Source: Triplophysa rosa
Taxonomy: Eukaryota > Chordata > Actinopteri > Cypriniformes > Nemacheilidae
Direction: 5' to 3'
DNA: 64,000 nucleotides
Assembly (NCBI RefSeq): GCF_024868665.1
Contig: NC_079898.1
Location: 5,590,096-5,654,095 of the forward strand
Positions 18,490-30,385 of this stretch are shown here, in pieces. The notes beneath the pieces were generated by a model that worked only from the letters and a program-made list of their open reading frames with translations, made no database searches and was not told the origin of the DNA. The translations under genes were made by a program, and so were the position numbers. Numbering within the stretch: position 1 is the first letter of the stretch; every line of letters starts with the position of its first letter.

Positions 18490-20405
18490 CCTTCATTGTT
18501 AGCTGTGGGCCGGCACCCTGCTGTGCCTCATGGGTAAACAGCAGACGGATGTGTATTTGTGTGCGTAAGACACCAACACTCCTTTACCACTGACTGCACT
18601 TTGCTACAGATGCCGACTTTTATCACAAGCTTACAACGGACGTATAAACTCAATTGAAAACGATGACTATTTTTTACAGAAAAAAATGAAAAAAATTGGG
18701 AAAAAAAACACATCAAAGAAAGAAGACTTGACGTTTTCGGCCAGAGCTGAGGCCAACGTTCTTTCTGGGATCCGTACCGTACGTGGCACTTAAAGGATGA
18801 AGGCTTTCGGCTTTTATCTCCAGTTTTTTTTTTGTATGTATTTCCCCCATCAAAGAAACTTCCTGGGCAAGATGAAGTGTCTTTGAACGCCACAAAGTTG
18901 TTGACACAATGTATTTTCTTCAGTGAAGACAAACCACAAATCGAGAAAGCAACTGGACTATTGTGGCTCAGCACACTTAAAGACCTCTCCACCGAGGTGG
19001 GGACAAAACGCTACAAGAAGCTATAAATGAGACTGCACCTCCGTGTTGCGGATGGAAACGTCAACCGCCGTGTTGAAAAAATACGAAAACTTTATCGCAC
19101 AAATTTTGCACTAGTATGAAATGGATATGAAATCAGCGTATCGGAGGAAACGAACAAATCGAAAAAATATATACAGGGTTTTACTAACCATATGTATATA
19201 AACATAAACCCATATCCATAGAGAGCATGATGTCGTGCTACGGCTATCAAGAGAAAGACTGAATTTATTTTTTGAAATGAAGTTCTGTTTATGTTTACAA
19301 CGTGGTAAAGACACAATTGAACATTTCGTTTTGTTACAATCAGGATTTTTTTTAAATGTCACATCGCACGCGTATGTTTGCGTTATTTCTGGCATGTCTG
19401 GTCTAGCAAACGTAACTGCTCGAACAAATGTCAACTTTAAGTTGGAAAACATAATGGCGTTCGCTCAACGTTTTGCTTTCATTACTTCTAAAATATACCT
19501 CGTGCAGAAGGACATGACGTCGATGGCGCAAATTTTGATTTCATTTCTCAGCCGCGTGTGGATGCCTATACAAGATTGATCTGAGCCCACAAGTTGATCC
19601 GCATCTCCCGCGTGTACGAGTCTGAACCAGACCGTCTCTACGTCCATGCCCACCATTTCCATCCGGGATCAAACTTAATCTCGAAGAAACACTGCCTTAT
19701 TAGATTCACAAGCATGACTCGCCCATACGGTTCCCAGTGACCCATATCATGAGTACATTAACCTAGTTTTAGAGCGTAGGGCTGCGGAGGTGCATATTCA
19801 CTGTGATTTAAATGTCATGAGCGTGCATGTGCTGAAACGGTATGTGCTCCCATTTTCCCATAACGTCAACTGCTGTTGCCTGTTTCTCCGAAGCTGTTAC
19901 CATATGCACTTGCGCTCTACAGTACACATGGATGGCTTATAGCATAAAACGTGCACAATGACATCATTGTAGATTCGCTATGGGATATCATTTTCACGTC
20001 GATTGTATTTTCAATCACAAGAACGAGTGCGTTTGGTCGCGTCACGCTCTCAGATCGAATAGTTTTGTGTGCGTGTCGGATTATAGCAGATAATCCACAT
20101 CTTGCCTTTTCTCAGGCTTGCTGCAATAACGTTTCTTTGTTTGGTTCGGTTTCGTACAGTTTCGTTTTCTCACAACTGTAAAGTAGTTTCGGGACTGTCG
20201 AGCTGTACAACCGCATTCGACCCGTCCATTGCGCTATTCGCCAATGTCATCCGATCATGTGCTGCTGACTTGAAGTAGGTGCAAAAGATGTTTTTGTACA
20301 GAAATATATTTTTTATGCAGAATTTGTAAAATTATTAAATATGCTGTACTTTTATGAGGTAAAATTGTAGGTAAAATTGTTCAAATAAATGTTTTTACTG
20401 TACAA
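18490..20405 (+). other. csmd1: csmd1 3' untranslated region
   Basis: About 1.9 kb from the stop codon to just past the AATAAA at 20,384. No repeat termini were seen here, unlike the surrounding DNA, consistent with constrained transcribed sequence. AT-rich stretches near the end (20,280-20,400) surround the signal. A TGTATATA at 19,193-19,200 fits a Pumilio recognition element. The exact 3' end is inferred; other ATTAAA-type signals (about 20,334) exist. Confidence 0.65.
20384..20389 (+). promoter_or_regulatory. Likely csmd1 polyadenylation signal
   Basis: Canonical AATAAA, followed about 10-15 bases later by a T-rich stretch (GTTTTTACTG). It lies at the end of the repeat-poor 3' UTR. An upstream ATTAAA lies about 50 bases before. 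Confidence 0.6.
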
Positions 20406-21012
20406 AAATGTAAATTAATTGTTTATCTACCCATAAGTATATATATCTATGGTTTCAAATTTTCCAACAAATGTCAATATGTACGAGCTTTTATGAAATA
20501 TTCGGCTCGTACGTGTTCTTTGACGTGAGAAAAATGATGACCCTAGACAACTGTACTGCAGATTGTTAAATGACAAATATTTTGAAAAGTATTATTTGAG
20601 ATAAATATTAAACTTTTTCTAAAAGTACACTTTGTGTGTTTTAAGTTATTAGATTTTTTATTTTATTTTGGTGTGTATTTTTACTAGCATTTTTATTCAA
20701 TCACTTTATAACCATACAACTAGTGATGTGAACATTTGCAATTTTGACGATTTATGATTCACTACATGTGATGCAGTTTACCACTCAATTTAAATATTTG
20801 TAACGATGTTCAAAAAAATCAAAATATATTTTTTATATTAATTTAGTCACAGTTTAAGTTGTCATTGTTACAGTGTAACTACACAAATAAGTTCTAACTA
20901 ACATAAACTAACAAACAATTTCTAACTAACATAAACTATCAAATATGTATTTACTAATGTTAGGGTTGGTTTTAGGGTTAGTTGCTTGTAATTATGGACA
21001 ATTTACTGTTAT
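20406..21012. other. Intergenic, no gene seen
   Basis: AT-rich sequence with short local repeats of TTCTAACTAACATAAACTA near 20,890-20,940. No coding, RNA gene or mobile-element terminus is supported. Confidence 0.7.
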
Positions 21013-21429
21013 TATTAAAGTCCACGTGAACCGGAAGTAGCGATCGTTTTTACTTCCGTATTTTGCCGCATTTCCAAGTGAAAGGGAATTTCTAATGAGA
21101 CAAACAGTGGGCGTGGCTTTCGTCTTACAGTCTCTGCGATTTGATTGGATGTATAAAAACAGCCGTTGCATTTTTAAATGGAACTGGCAGCAGACTGACA
21201 GTTGAAGTTAACTGATGCTCCGCCCAAGCCGTCTAACATACCTCATTTAAGATGGATAGTCATTACAGGAAGGAAGTGCATTTTCAGATTTTAACCGAAG
21301 ATCATGAGGGCATGTGAATTTTAAAAAGAGAATGACCCACATGGATCAACTATTTACAATAAACGCTGCAATATTTCATTAAAAAAAAATAGGCATTGTA
21401 ATTTTTTATTTCACTGGGACTTGAAATTG
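21013..21429. mobile_element. Diverged TIR repeat
   Basis: Ends ATTAAAGTCCACGTGAACC and TTTCACTGGGACTTGAAAT are imperfect inverted copies. The interior has GTGGGCGTGGCTTTCGTCTT and GCTCCGCCCAAGCCG blocks common in dispersed fish repeats. Non-coding. Confidence 0.45.
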
Positions 21430-21940
21430 CGTACACTGTAGCAACAGTTACCATTTATTTTTAGATTTTAACAAATTTGAGTAACAGTTGTATCATTTTT
21501 TATTTTTATAATGCTGATTGTTCAGTAACTAATTATTTTTACTTCCCTTACCTATAATTTAGTGGCAATTACTTTAACAAAAAAGGTTTGTTAGAGAGGT
21601 ACGTTAACATTAGATTAGCTTTATTTCTCGCTGACACCACTCTAAACCTTGTTACAAAGTTATTTTGTATTCACTTGAACTCATTTTGGAGCTTGGGAGA
21701 GAAATCTTTAAATCAGTGACACATAATTCAGTTTATCTTGCATAGTCCATGTTTGCCTTTCATGGCACCCATCCAATTTCTTGTGTTTAAAGTGTTGTGG
21801 AAGGGCAACAACTCTGACCTCATTAACTCCAAACACTCAATTAAACATAATGAGTACACATGCACACAACCTGCTATCATTCATGTGACTGAGTGAATCA
21901 ACCAACCAGCAGCAAGACGAATGAATGAGTCGGGAAAGCC

Positions 21941-22342
21941 TTAAAGGGATACTTCACCCAAAAATGAAAATTCTGTCATCATTTACTCACCTTTGAGTTT
22001 TTCTCATTCTGTATAAATGCCCTATAAATGTTGGTTATATACTTATAACCAAACAGTTCTCAGACCCCATTGACTACCACAGTAGGAAAAATACAATGGT
22101 AGTCAAAAGTGCCCCAGAACTGTTTGCTGTCCTACACTCTTCAAAATATCTACAAAAAAAGATAAAGTAATTTTTCCTACTATGGGAGTCAATGGGGGGG
22201 CAAAATCTGTCTTGTTATAAGCATTCTTCCAAATATCTTTCTCTCTGTTGATCAGAACAAAGAAATGTATACAGATTTGGAACAACTCGAAGGTGAGTAA
22301 ATGATGACAGAATTTTCATGTTTGGGTGAAGTACCCTGTAAT
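21941..22342. mobile_element. Family A palindromic MITE
   Basis: A well-preserved copy: left CTTAAAGGGATACTTCACCC, right TTTGGGTGAAGTACCC, with inner CCATTGACTACCACAGTAGG and CCTACTATGGGAGTCAATGG, and GGTGAGTAAATGATGACAG near the right end. Its last bases adjoin a GC-rich LTR-like segment. Confidence 0.75.
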
Positions 22343-22351
22343 AAAGTTCAA

Positions 22352-22660
22352 TGTAGGGAAGGAAGGAGGCGGGAACCGGCGAACATTTAACAATCTTTAA
22401 TCAAAATAAATAAACAGCAAATAACAGGCCGGCAGCCACCTCACGGTCGACTGCCGGCCACACGAACACATAAACAAACTTAACCTATTTCCGGGCCCGG
22501 TCCTCTCTCTCGATGGTCCTGTCGCTCGTCCTCTTATCCTCCCGAGCTCCCCCGTGAGGCATGCGGGGACCGGCGGTCACACAGCTGACACTCGTTGCCA
22601 CTTACGCCGCCGGCCCCGCCTTACCCGCCCCACGGCTCTCGCCCTGCCTTCCTCGCTACA
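22352..22660 (-). mobile_element. GC-rich LTR-like element (solo LTR?), 309 bp
   Basis: Read on the minus strand it starts TGTAGCGAGGAAGGCAGGGC and ends CTCCTTCCTTCCCTACA, i.e. TG...CA with matching ends, and carries ATTAAAGATTGTTAAATG near its 3' end as a possible polyadenylation region. It is far more GC-rich than its surroundings. No clear 4-6 bp target duplication was found, so a solo LTR is likely but unproven. Confidence 0.5.
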
Positions 22661-23540
22661 TACCCCTTTAACACTTATGTTTTCAATGTGAAAAATGTGA
22701 AGTTTGCCAATGTGAAAAACAATCAGCTAACTAAAGAGCAGCATTTCTCCCCATAGGGAAGGTCAAACCATGTGGTGAAGGATTCTTCAGTTTACACTGC
22801 TTACACACCTGTTTGCCCGCAAATTTATTAGGTGTTTAAAAAACTGTGTACTGAATTATAAAAGTTCAATTAAAAGCATCATCATTTGAAGATTTTTGGT
22901 AAATATTTGAACAATCAATCATGAAAACATATTATAGGACACACAAAATCAACTCTCCGTAAATGGCCAAAACATGACCCCTTTAAAACCTGAATAATGC
23001 TGTGGATTCACCAGACCTGAGAACATTGTCCGAGCAGCAAAAACATCAATACTGTAGAAGGGTTTAAGAAATTGTACCTCTTTCATTTCAGAGGCTGTCT
23101 GTGTAGGGCAATTCACAGAATAAAGGTTTTGTGGACCTAATTAAAATACAAAACACTCAGAATGGCAACAAAATTCCCCAAACCTGCCCAAGGCAAAGCT
23201 TCTGCAAAATTTGTTGTTTGTGTGGTAATGCTGACAGTTACATGTGCTGATCTATTTAAACCCTGTCATATTTTGGCACACTGGCAATTTCATACAGTCT
23301 GACACTTTGCTTCGCCTCTCTGTCATTCACACTCTACAGCATGCAAAATTGAGCCACACGATTTATAATTAAAAATCTTTCCTAACCACTCAGTCAATAG
23401 CATTGATTTTGTGTGTCCTTGTTTTCTAAATATACACCAGGGAGCCTGTTGCTCAGATGTGAAAGTGCTTGATGACTCGTGTGGAACATATGATTGTAAT
23501 GGTTTTTTACTTGGATTTGTAGCAAAACATTGATAATACC
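22661..23540. other. Intergenic, no gene seen
   Basis: Moderately AT-rich DNA without repeat termini, coding domains or RNA genes that I can recognise. Confidence 0.6.
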
Positions 23541-23743
23541 TGTACGTTTACAAGATGAAAAACGGAAAAAACTTTTTCTTTTGCGTTTTTGAAAAGTTTC
23601 ACGTGCACATGACAGCGTTATCAAAACGATCTGCATTTACACGGATCTGGGACCGCCAGTGGATGGCGCTGTTGCGCTATAAAGAAACACTACGTGCCTG
23701 CGCACAAACACATACCTTGTTTTAAGGTAAAAGCGCTTTTAAT

Positions 23744-24707
23744 TAGGGCTGTCAGCGTTAACGCGTTAACGCATGCGATTTTTTTTTTTTTCAAATTAAC
23801 GCGTGAAAAATATTTAACGCAATTAACGCAGCATCCGTTTGTTTTGACATTTTTTGTCTAGCGTTACATTATGTAATCACGCTCTCTTATTCGTGTACAG
23901 GCTTTTAAACCACTTAAGCGCGATTTTAAACAGCTGCTTTGACGCGTTCAATGAAGATAGACAGCTTCTAAACTGTGGGACGTGGCAAAGCGCAACGCGA
24001 GGTCCAGTCTGGTGTAAACAGTCATGGGCTGAAGGCTGCGTCGGTGAATCTCTGTCAGACAGCGCATCCGTGTTAAGTTCTCTTTCGTGCTTGAATGGAT
24101 AAAACCACACAAGATTATGTCAGAAAGCCTGTTTTGTCTAGCATTTTCTTAAGCAAGACTTCAAAGTGTAAAATAAAATCTTAAATGAATGCAACGAGTT
24201 GTGAAAATGGGAGTGCGGTGACGGTCAGATCTGCGTACTGAGACAGCTCTTAAAGGGGCCCGTTCTTAAACGTGCTGCTGTGACTCCTGTCACTAATGTT
24301 AATCAAAGAACAAAATAAAAGAAGAAATCAATGTGATTTTGTAGCTTTAATGAGAATTCTTCTGCATTTAATTTTAATTTAGCATTAAAGACTGTAAAGT
24401 GTTTGAGAACTTCCTTCAATTTCTGTATATTTCATGATAGCTCTCAATTATATTGTTGAATGGCTATAATTAATGTTAAAATAATCAATTTAATAGAGAC
24501 ATCAGTTACAGTACTAATATCAAAATGTTTTCTTTCATTCATAAAATGACGCTGTTAAAGAAATATGTTGTTTCTACATCAATTTGAAGATTAAATGTGA
24601 AATTATTAAATGTAAAAGTATATTTTAAAATATTATTGTTATGTGTGATTAATCACAGAAAATGTGTGATTAATCCGATTAATTTTTTTAATCGATTGAC
24701 AGCACTA
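23744..24707. mobile_element. hAT-like non-autonomous element, 964 bp
   Basis: Ends TAGGGCTGTCAGCG and CGATTGACAGCACTA are inverted repeats, with subterminal GTTAACGCGTTAACGC and GTGATTAATC/GATTAAT blocks typical of a widespread fish hAT-type repeat. No transposase remains. Flanking bases are T-rich on both sides but not an exact 8-bp duplication. Confidence 0.65.
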
Positions 24708-24911
24708 ATTTTTTAATTATTTATCATATGCATGTCTAATAAGTATACTTGATTATTCATGAATATTGTGTCTAAAAATACGCTTTAAAGTACTTAAAAA
24801 AATGACTGCAACATATTCACAAAATATTTTTTAGTAAATACCCATTCATTTTGTACAGTGATATAACTTTATGAAAAATAACTAATGTATCATATAATAA
24901 CTAAATGTATC

Positions 24912-25782
24912 TTTCACTTTTTTGTAAATATTTTATATATCTTTTCATGTGACAACACTGAAGAAATGACACTTTGCTACAATGTAAAGTAGTGAGTGTA
25001 CAGCTTGTATAACAGTGTAAATTGCTGTCCCTCAAAATAACTCAACACACAGCCATTAATGTCTAAACCGCTGGCAACAAAAGTGAGTACACCCTAAGTG
25101 AAAATGTCCAAATTGGGCCCAATTAGCCATTTTCCCTCCCCGGTGTCATGTGATTTTTAGTGTTACAAGGTCTCAGGTGTGAATGGGAGCAGGTGTGTTA
25201 AATTTGGTGTTTATGCTCTCACTCTCTCATACTGGTCACTGGAAGTTCAACATGGCACCTCATGGCAAAGAACTCTCTGAGGATCTGAAAAAAAGAATTG
25301 TTGCTCTACATAAAGATGGCCTAGGCTATAAGAAGATTGCCAAGACCCTGAAACTGAGCTGCAGCACGGTGGCCAAGACCATACAGCGGTTTAACAGGAC
25401 AGGTTCCACTCAGAACAGGCCTCGCATGGTCGACCAAAGAAGTTGAGTGCACGTGCTCAGCTCATATCCAGAGGTTGTCTTTGGGAAATAGACGTATGAG
25501 TGCTGCCAGCATGCTGTTGAAGGGTGGGGGTCAGCCTGTCAGTGCTCAGACCATACGCCGCACACTGCATCAAATTGGTCTGCATGGCTGTCGTCCCAGA
25601 AGAAGCCTCTTCTAAAGATGATGCACAGAAAGCCGCAAACAGTTTGCTGAAGACAAGCAGACTAAGGACATGGATTACTGGAACCATGTCCTGTGGTCTG
25701 ATGAGACCAAGATAAACTTATTTGGTTCAGATGGTGTCAAGCGTGTGTGGCAACCAGGTGAGGAGTACAAAGACAGGTGTGT
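24912..25782 (+). pseudogene. Tc1-like transposon, 5' part (interrupted)
   Basis: Left inverted repeat (degraded at its tip, from about 24,912, through CACAGCCATTAATGTCTAAA and CCGCTGGCAACAAAAGTGAG) followed by the transposase start at 25,251: MAPHGKELSEDLKKRIVALH, a paired-like HTH DNA-binding region, then frameshifts. Further on, fragments of the catalytic core remain, including a WSDETKINLFG-type motif at about 25,695-25,730 with its DDE-family aspartate. At 25,782 an L2 LINE interrupts it. Transposases of this family cut and paste at TA sites. This copy is dead. Confidence 0.88.
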
Positions 25783-28700
25783 TGTGTGACAAGTGCTTGC
25801 GTTGAACATAATTGTTCCAATTGACAGTAAAAAATCATTGCTTTCTTGTACGTTGGCTACAGTGTATAGACCCCCTGGTCCCTACACTGATTTTCTGAAA
25901 GAGTTTGCGGACTTCCTATCGGACCTATTGGTTAACGTTGATAAAGTACTAATTGTCGGAGACTTTAATATCCACGTAGATAGTGCTAACGATGCATTAG
26001 CAGTGGCGTTTACAGAGCTATTACACTCTTTTGGAGTAACACAACACATCAATGGACCCACTCATCGATTTAATCATACACTAGACTTGATTATATCTCA
26101 CGGAGCCGATCTAACCAATATAGATATTATACCTCAAAGCGACGATGTCACTGATCACTATCTTATAACATGTACACTGCGCACTGCAGAAATCAGCCGT
26201 TTAACTCGTTATCGACAGGGTAGAACAATTACCTCACTACTAAAGATAGTTTCGCAAAGAGCTTGCCAGATCTGACTCCTTTAATAACCATACCAATAAA
26301 TATAGAATCGCTCGATGACATGACCAGCAAATTGGGCACTATTTTCTCTAATACATTAGAAGCTGTCGCACCTATGAAGTCAAAAAAGATTAATGAGAAA
26401 AACGCAGCACCATGGTACAATAGCACCACTCGCGCCCTTAAAAGAGAAACACGTAAACTGGAGCGCAAATGGAAACAAACCCAATTAGAGGTCTTTAAAA
26501 TTGCGTGGAAAGAGAGTGCAAACTGTTATAAAAAGGCACTAAAAGCAGCAAAGGCTGAGCACCTCCGTAACCTCATAGAAACTAACAAAAACAATCCAAG
26601 GTTTTTATTTAGTACAGTTGCTAAACTAACAAATAAACAGACTTCACCTGACCTGGGTATTCCGCGCACCTTGGTAGCAATGATTTCATGAATTTTTTTA
26701 CAGAGAAAATCGAAAACATACGAGACAAAATAGTAAAAACTCAACCTCCAAGTCTGTCCTATAAATTAGTACCAACCATCGCCCCAAAAGAAAGGCTACA
26801 GTGTTTTTCACCTATAAAACAGGAAGATTTAATTAAACTTATTGCAACATCTAAACCTACAACTTGCTTATTAGACCCCATACCAACTAAATTATTAAAA
26901 GAGTTATTACCCGTTGCAATTGAGCCCATTTATAACATTATCAACTCGTCAATTAATCTAGGCCATGTCCCAGGACCTTTAAACTGGCCGTCATTAAGCC
27001 TCTTATCAAGAAACCAAACTTAGACCCCAATGAACTAGGAAACTATAGACCGATTTCAAATCTCCCTTACCTGTCTAAAATACTAGAAAAAGTAGTGTCC
27101 ACTCAGTTGTGCTCTTTCTTACAAAATAATGACATACACGAAAATTTCAGTCAGGCTTTAGACCGCATCATAGTACTGAAACTGCGCTCGTTAAAATTAC
27201 AAACGACCTGCTTATAGCATCAGATAAAGGTAACATCTCACTCCTAGTCCTGCTCGACCTTAGTGCTGCGTTCGATACTGTAGACCATAAAATACTTCTA
27301 GATCGCTTACACAATTATACCGGTATTCAGGGACAGGCACTACAATGGTTCAGATCTTACTTATCAGACAGACATCAATTTGTCCATTTAAATGGGGAAT
27401 CATCAAATCTAACGCAAGTAAATTATGGATTACCTCAGGGATCGGTTTTAGGACCCTTGCTATTCTCCATATACATGCTGCCCCTTGGAAACATTATTAG
27501 AAAACATGGAATTAGCTTCCACTGTTATGCAGATGATACTCAGCTATATATCTCATCAAGACCAGATGATTCCTTCCAACTATCCAAATTGGCAGAGTGC
27601 ATCGACGATATAAAGCATTGGATGACTTGTAATTTCCTTCTTTTAAATTCTAATAAAACAGAAATATTACTTATCGGACCAAAGACACGTGAGCAGAATA
27701 TTTCGGATTATAACCTGCAAATTGAAGGCTGCACTGTTACTCCAACAAATACAGTTAAAGACCTGGCGTTATATTAGACAGCAACCTGTCATTTAAAAAT
27801 CACATCTCAAATGTCACAAAAACAGCCTTCTTCCACCTTAGAAATGTTGCCAAATTCGAAATATTTTATGTGTGGCTGATGCAGAGAAGCTTATTCATGC
27901 TTTGTGACCTCAAGACTTGACTACTGTAATGCACTACTTAGTGGTTGTCCTGCATAATCAATAAACAAATTACAGTTAGTTCAGAATGCAGCTGCCAGAG
28001 TTCTAACCAGGTCCAGAAAATACGATCACATAACCCCAATGTTATCAACCCTTCACTGGTTACCCATTAAGTATCGTATTGACTTTAAAGTTCTTTTAAT
28101 TACTTATAAAGCCTTAAACGGTTTAGCCCCTACCTACATAACAGAGCTTCTACCACACTACAACCCATCACGCTCTCTAAGATCTCAAAACTCCAGACTT
28201 TTGATAACACCTAGAATAACTAAATCCACCAAAGGGGGTAGAGCTTTCTCATACGTAGCACCTAAACTCTGGAATAGCCTCCCCGATACTATTCGAGGGT
28301 CAGACACACTCTCCCAATTTAAATCTAGATTAAAGACACATCTTTTCAGCCAAGCATTCACTAATACATAGCTAATGAACAGCAGCTACGCTAATTATTC
28401 TCTTTCTGTTTCTGCCCTCGCCTCGGGATGCCCATCCCGAGGTAGGGAGAGATTCCGCCAGGCCCAGATGAACGTCATATGCCCATCCACAACTAGAGAT
28501 TACGCCAGCTACATCGGAAAATCCCGTGCCATCCTCCTGCGAGAGCCTGCGGACTGACTGACCATCCAGCTCCATCCAAGGCAATTCCATCACCACCCAA
28601 GAAAAAGGCGACCATCTGGCCGGCCCAGCTCAGACAATTCCATCCCCAACCGAGAGCAAAGACGGACTACCTGTCACATAAATGCTAAATTTACAATACT

Positions 28701-29418
28701 TGGTATTTAATGCTAAACTTACATCACACGACAGCAGTTTGAAGTTATGGCTGCACTCAGTGACTTTGATTGGAGGTAGCTGGGTGGGTGTTGTGGGGAG
28801 TGGGGGGGCTTGTTGGTTGTGGTTCGGGGCGTTTCATTTGTTGGGACTGTGTGGGTCTGGTCTGGTTGGTCTTGTTTTGTGGTCGATGTCGGACAACAGA
28901 GGAATAAAGTTAATTATGCCATTACTACTTTTCCCTGGTTGTCCCTCTGTTGTCTGTTGTTGACCACGGAATGGGACCGGGTTGGACCTGCACGGTTTCG
29001 GCGGGTGGGGCTTCCTGGGTCGCGGCTCGTGGGCTCTCCCTGTTCTTCGTGGACGTTGCTCGGTGGCTTTGGTCGGGGTCACTGAGTGCAGCTATGACAC
29101 GTCAGAGGAGATCTGGCCCTCCCGGCTGAGCCTGGTTTCTCCCGAGGTTTTTTTTTCTCCATTATTCACATTGGAGTTTGGGTTCCTCGCCACAGCAGAG
29201 CAGTGCAGTGTTGGCTTGCTCACCGGGAGACTGCATTTATTTATTTATTCATTTATTTATTAGATATTATTTATTATAATGATCTTGCTTGGTCTATAAA
29301 CACCATGCACTGTGCTGTGTTTTACCTTTCTGTGTTTTTCTTATTTGCTCCTGTAAAGCTGCTTTGGAACAATGCACATTGTGAAAAGCGCTATATATAA
29401 ATAAAATAAAATTGAATT
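25783..29418 (+). mobile_element. L2-clade LINE, 5'-truncated, inserted in Tc1 copy
   Basis: A 3.6-kb non-LTR retrotransposon. It begins inside the endonuclease domain (VYRPPGPYTDFLKEF, VGDFNIHVD at about 25,860-25,980), continues into reverse transcriptase ([60 protein letters not shown]; catalytic YADDTQLY at about 27,520) and a C-terminal region (LHWLPIKYRIDFKVLLITYK; PKLWNSLPD). At least four frameshifts make it inactive. The 3' end has the L2-type AAAGCTGCTTTGGAACAATG and GCGCTATATATAAATAAA tail, ending ATTGAATTG. The Tc1 reading frame resumes exactly after it. Confidence 0.92.
28680..29080 (+). repeat. G/T-rich 3' UTR segment of the L2 element
   Basis: Between the end of the LINE coding part (about 28,371) and its conserved 3' tail lies a strand-asymmetric G+T-rich stretch (28,770-29,080) with TGGTTGGT- and GGGTGG-type repeats. 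It then returns to the family's CTGAGCCTGGTTTCTCCCGA sequence at about 29,125. G-rich runs such as GTGGGGAGTGGGGGGGC could form G-quadruplexes, a feature reported for some LINE 3' UTRs. Confidence 0.5.
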
Positions 29419-30076
29419 GTCTTGCCTACAGTCAAGCATGGTGGTGGGAGTGTCATGGTCTGCATGAGTGCTGCCGGCACTGGGGAGCTACAGTTCATTT
29501 AGTGAACCATGAATGCCAACATGTACTGTGACATACTGAAGCAGAGCATGATTCCCTCCCTTCTGAGACTGGTTTCCAACATAACGACCCCAAAAGAAGC
29601 TTAGGGTAAAGGTGATGGACTGGCCAAGCATGTCTCCAGACCAATACCCTATTGAGCATCTGTGGGGCCTCAAACGGAAGGTGGAGGAGCGCAAGGTCTC
29701 TAACATCCACCAGCTCCGCGATGAGGAGTGGAAGAGGACTCCAGTGGCAACCTGTGAAGCTCTGGTGAACTCCATGCCCAAGAGTGTTAAGGCAGTGCTG
29801 GAAATTTATGGTGGCCACACAAAATATTGACACTTTGGGCCCAATTTGGACATTTTCCCTTAGGGGTGAACTCACTTTTGTTGCCAGCGGTTTAGACATT
29901 AATGGCTGTGTGTTGAGTTATTTTGAGGGGACAGCAAGTTTACACTGTTATACAAGCTGTACACTCACTACTTTACATTGTAGCAAAGTGTCATTTCTTC
30001 AGTGTTGTCACATGAAAAGTTATAATAAAACATTTACAAAAATGTGAGGGGTGTACTCACTTCTGTGAGATTCTGT
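29419..30076 (+). pseudogene. Tc1-like transposon, 3' part
   Basis: Resumes with TCTTGCCTACAGTCAAGCAT (VKHGGGSVMV region), then the end of the catalytic domain: MSPDQYPIEHLWGLKRKVEE, where the last acidic residue of the DDE triad is the E of IEHLW, and the terminal GGHTKY at 29,811-29,827. The right inverted repeat runs from about 29,850 to TGAGATTCTGTA at 30,076 and matches the left one over more than 200 bp. Elements with such long inverted repeats are common in fish. Parts of the middle coding region are deleted. Confidence 0.88.
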
Positions 30077-30385
30077 ATGTCACGCAGTACAAACATGGAA
30101 GTCGCCATTGTTGTTTGGGGAATACTCGTGTATGCCTACAGACTGAACGCGTAATACACATGTGTATGACGTCCTTGTTTTTGGAAAACGCCGCCTTCAG
30201 AGTTTAACACGGAAACGATAATGCCGTTATTTCCAAAAATGTGGATTTTTAGACCGGTTTTCAAAAGTTTGCATTTTCAGTCCCCCAAAACACCGTTATC
30301 ATGGAAATGTTTTATGAAACGCATAAAACGTTTTCCGTTTTTAGTTGAAAATGGTCTCGTGTAAACGGCCTCCAATGGAAATGGA
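30077..30385. repeat. Right half of a split dispersed repeat
   Basis: Its end (ACGTTTTCCGTTTTTAGTTG, then GTGTAAACGGCC at about 30,370) is the inverse of the beginning at about 23,540-23,600 (GTTTACAAGATGAAAAACGG). The two may be ends of one element broken open by the hAT-like and Tc1/L2 insertions (see findings). Non-coding. Confidence 0.4.

Noticed and set aside
18528..19579. Open frames of 64-154 codons on both strands after the csmd1 stop
   Set aside because: They fall in the 3' UTR, have low-complexity composition and no domain.
23854..24110. Overlapping + and - frames of 82 and 77 codons
   Set aside because: Both lie within the hAT-like non-autonomous element and resemble no transposase.
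28372..29263. Several G/T-rich frames of 60-93 codons
   Set aside because: They are compositional by-products of the L2 3' UTR.
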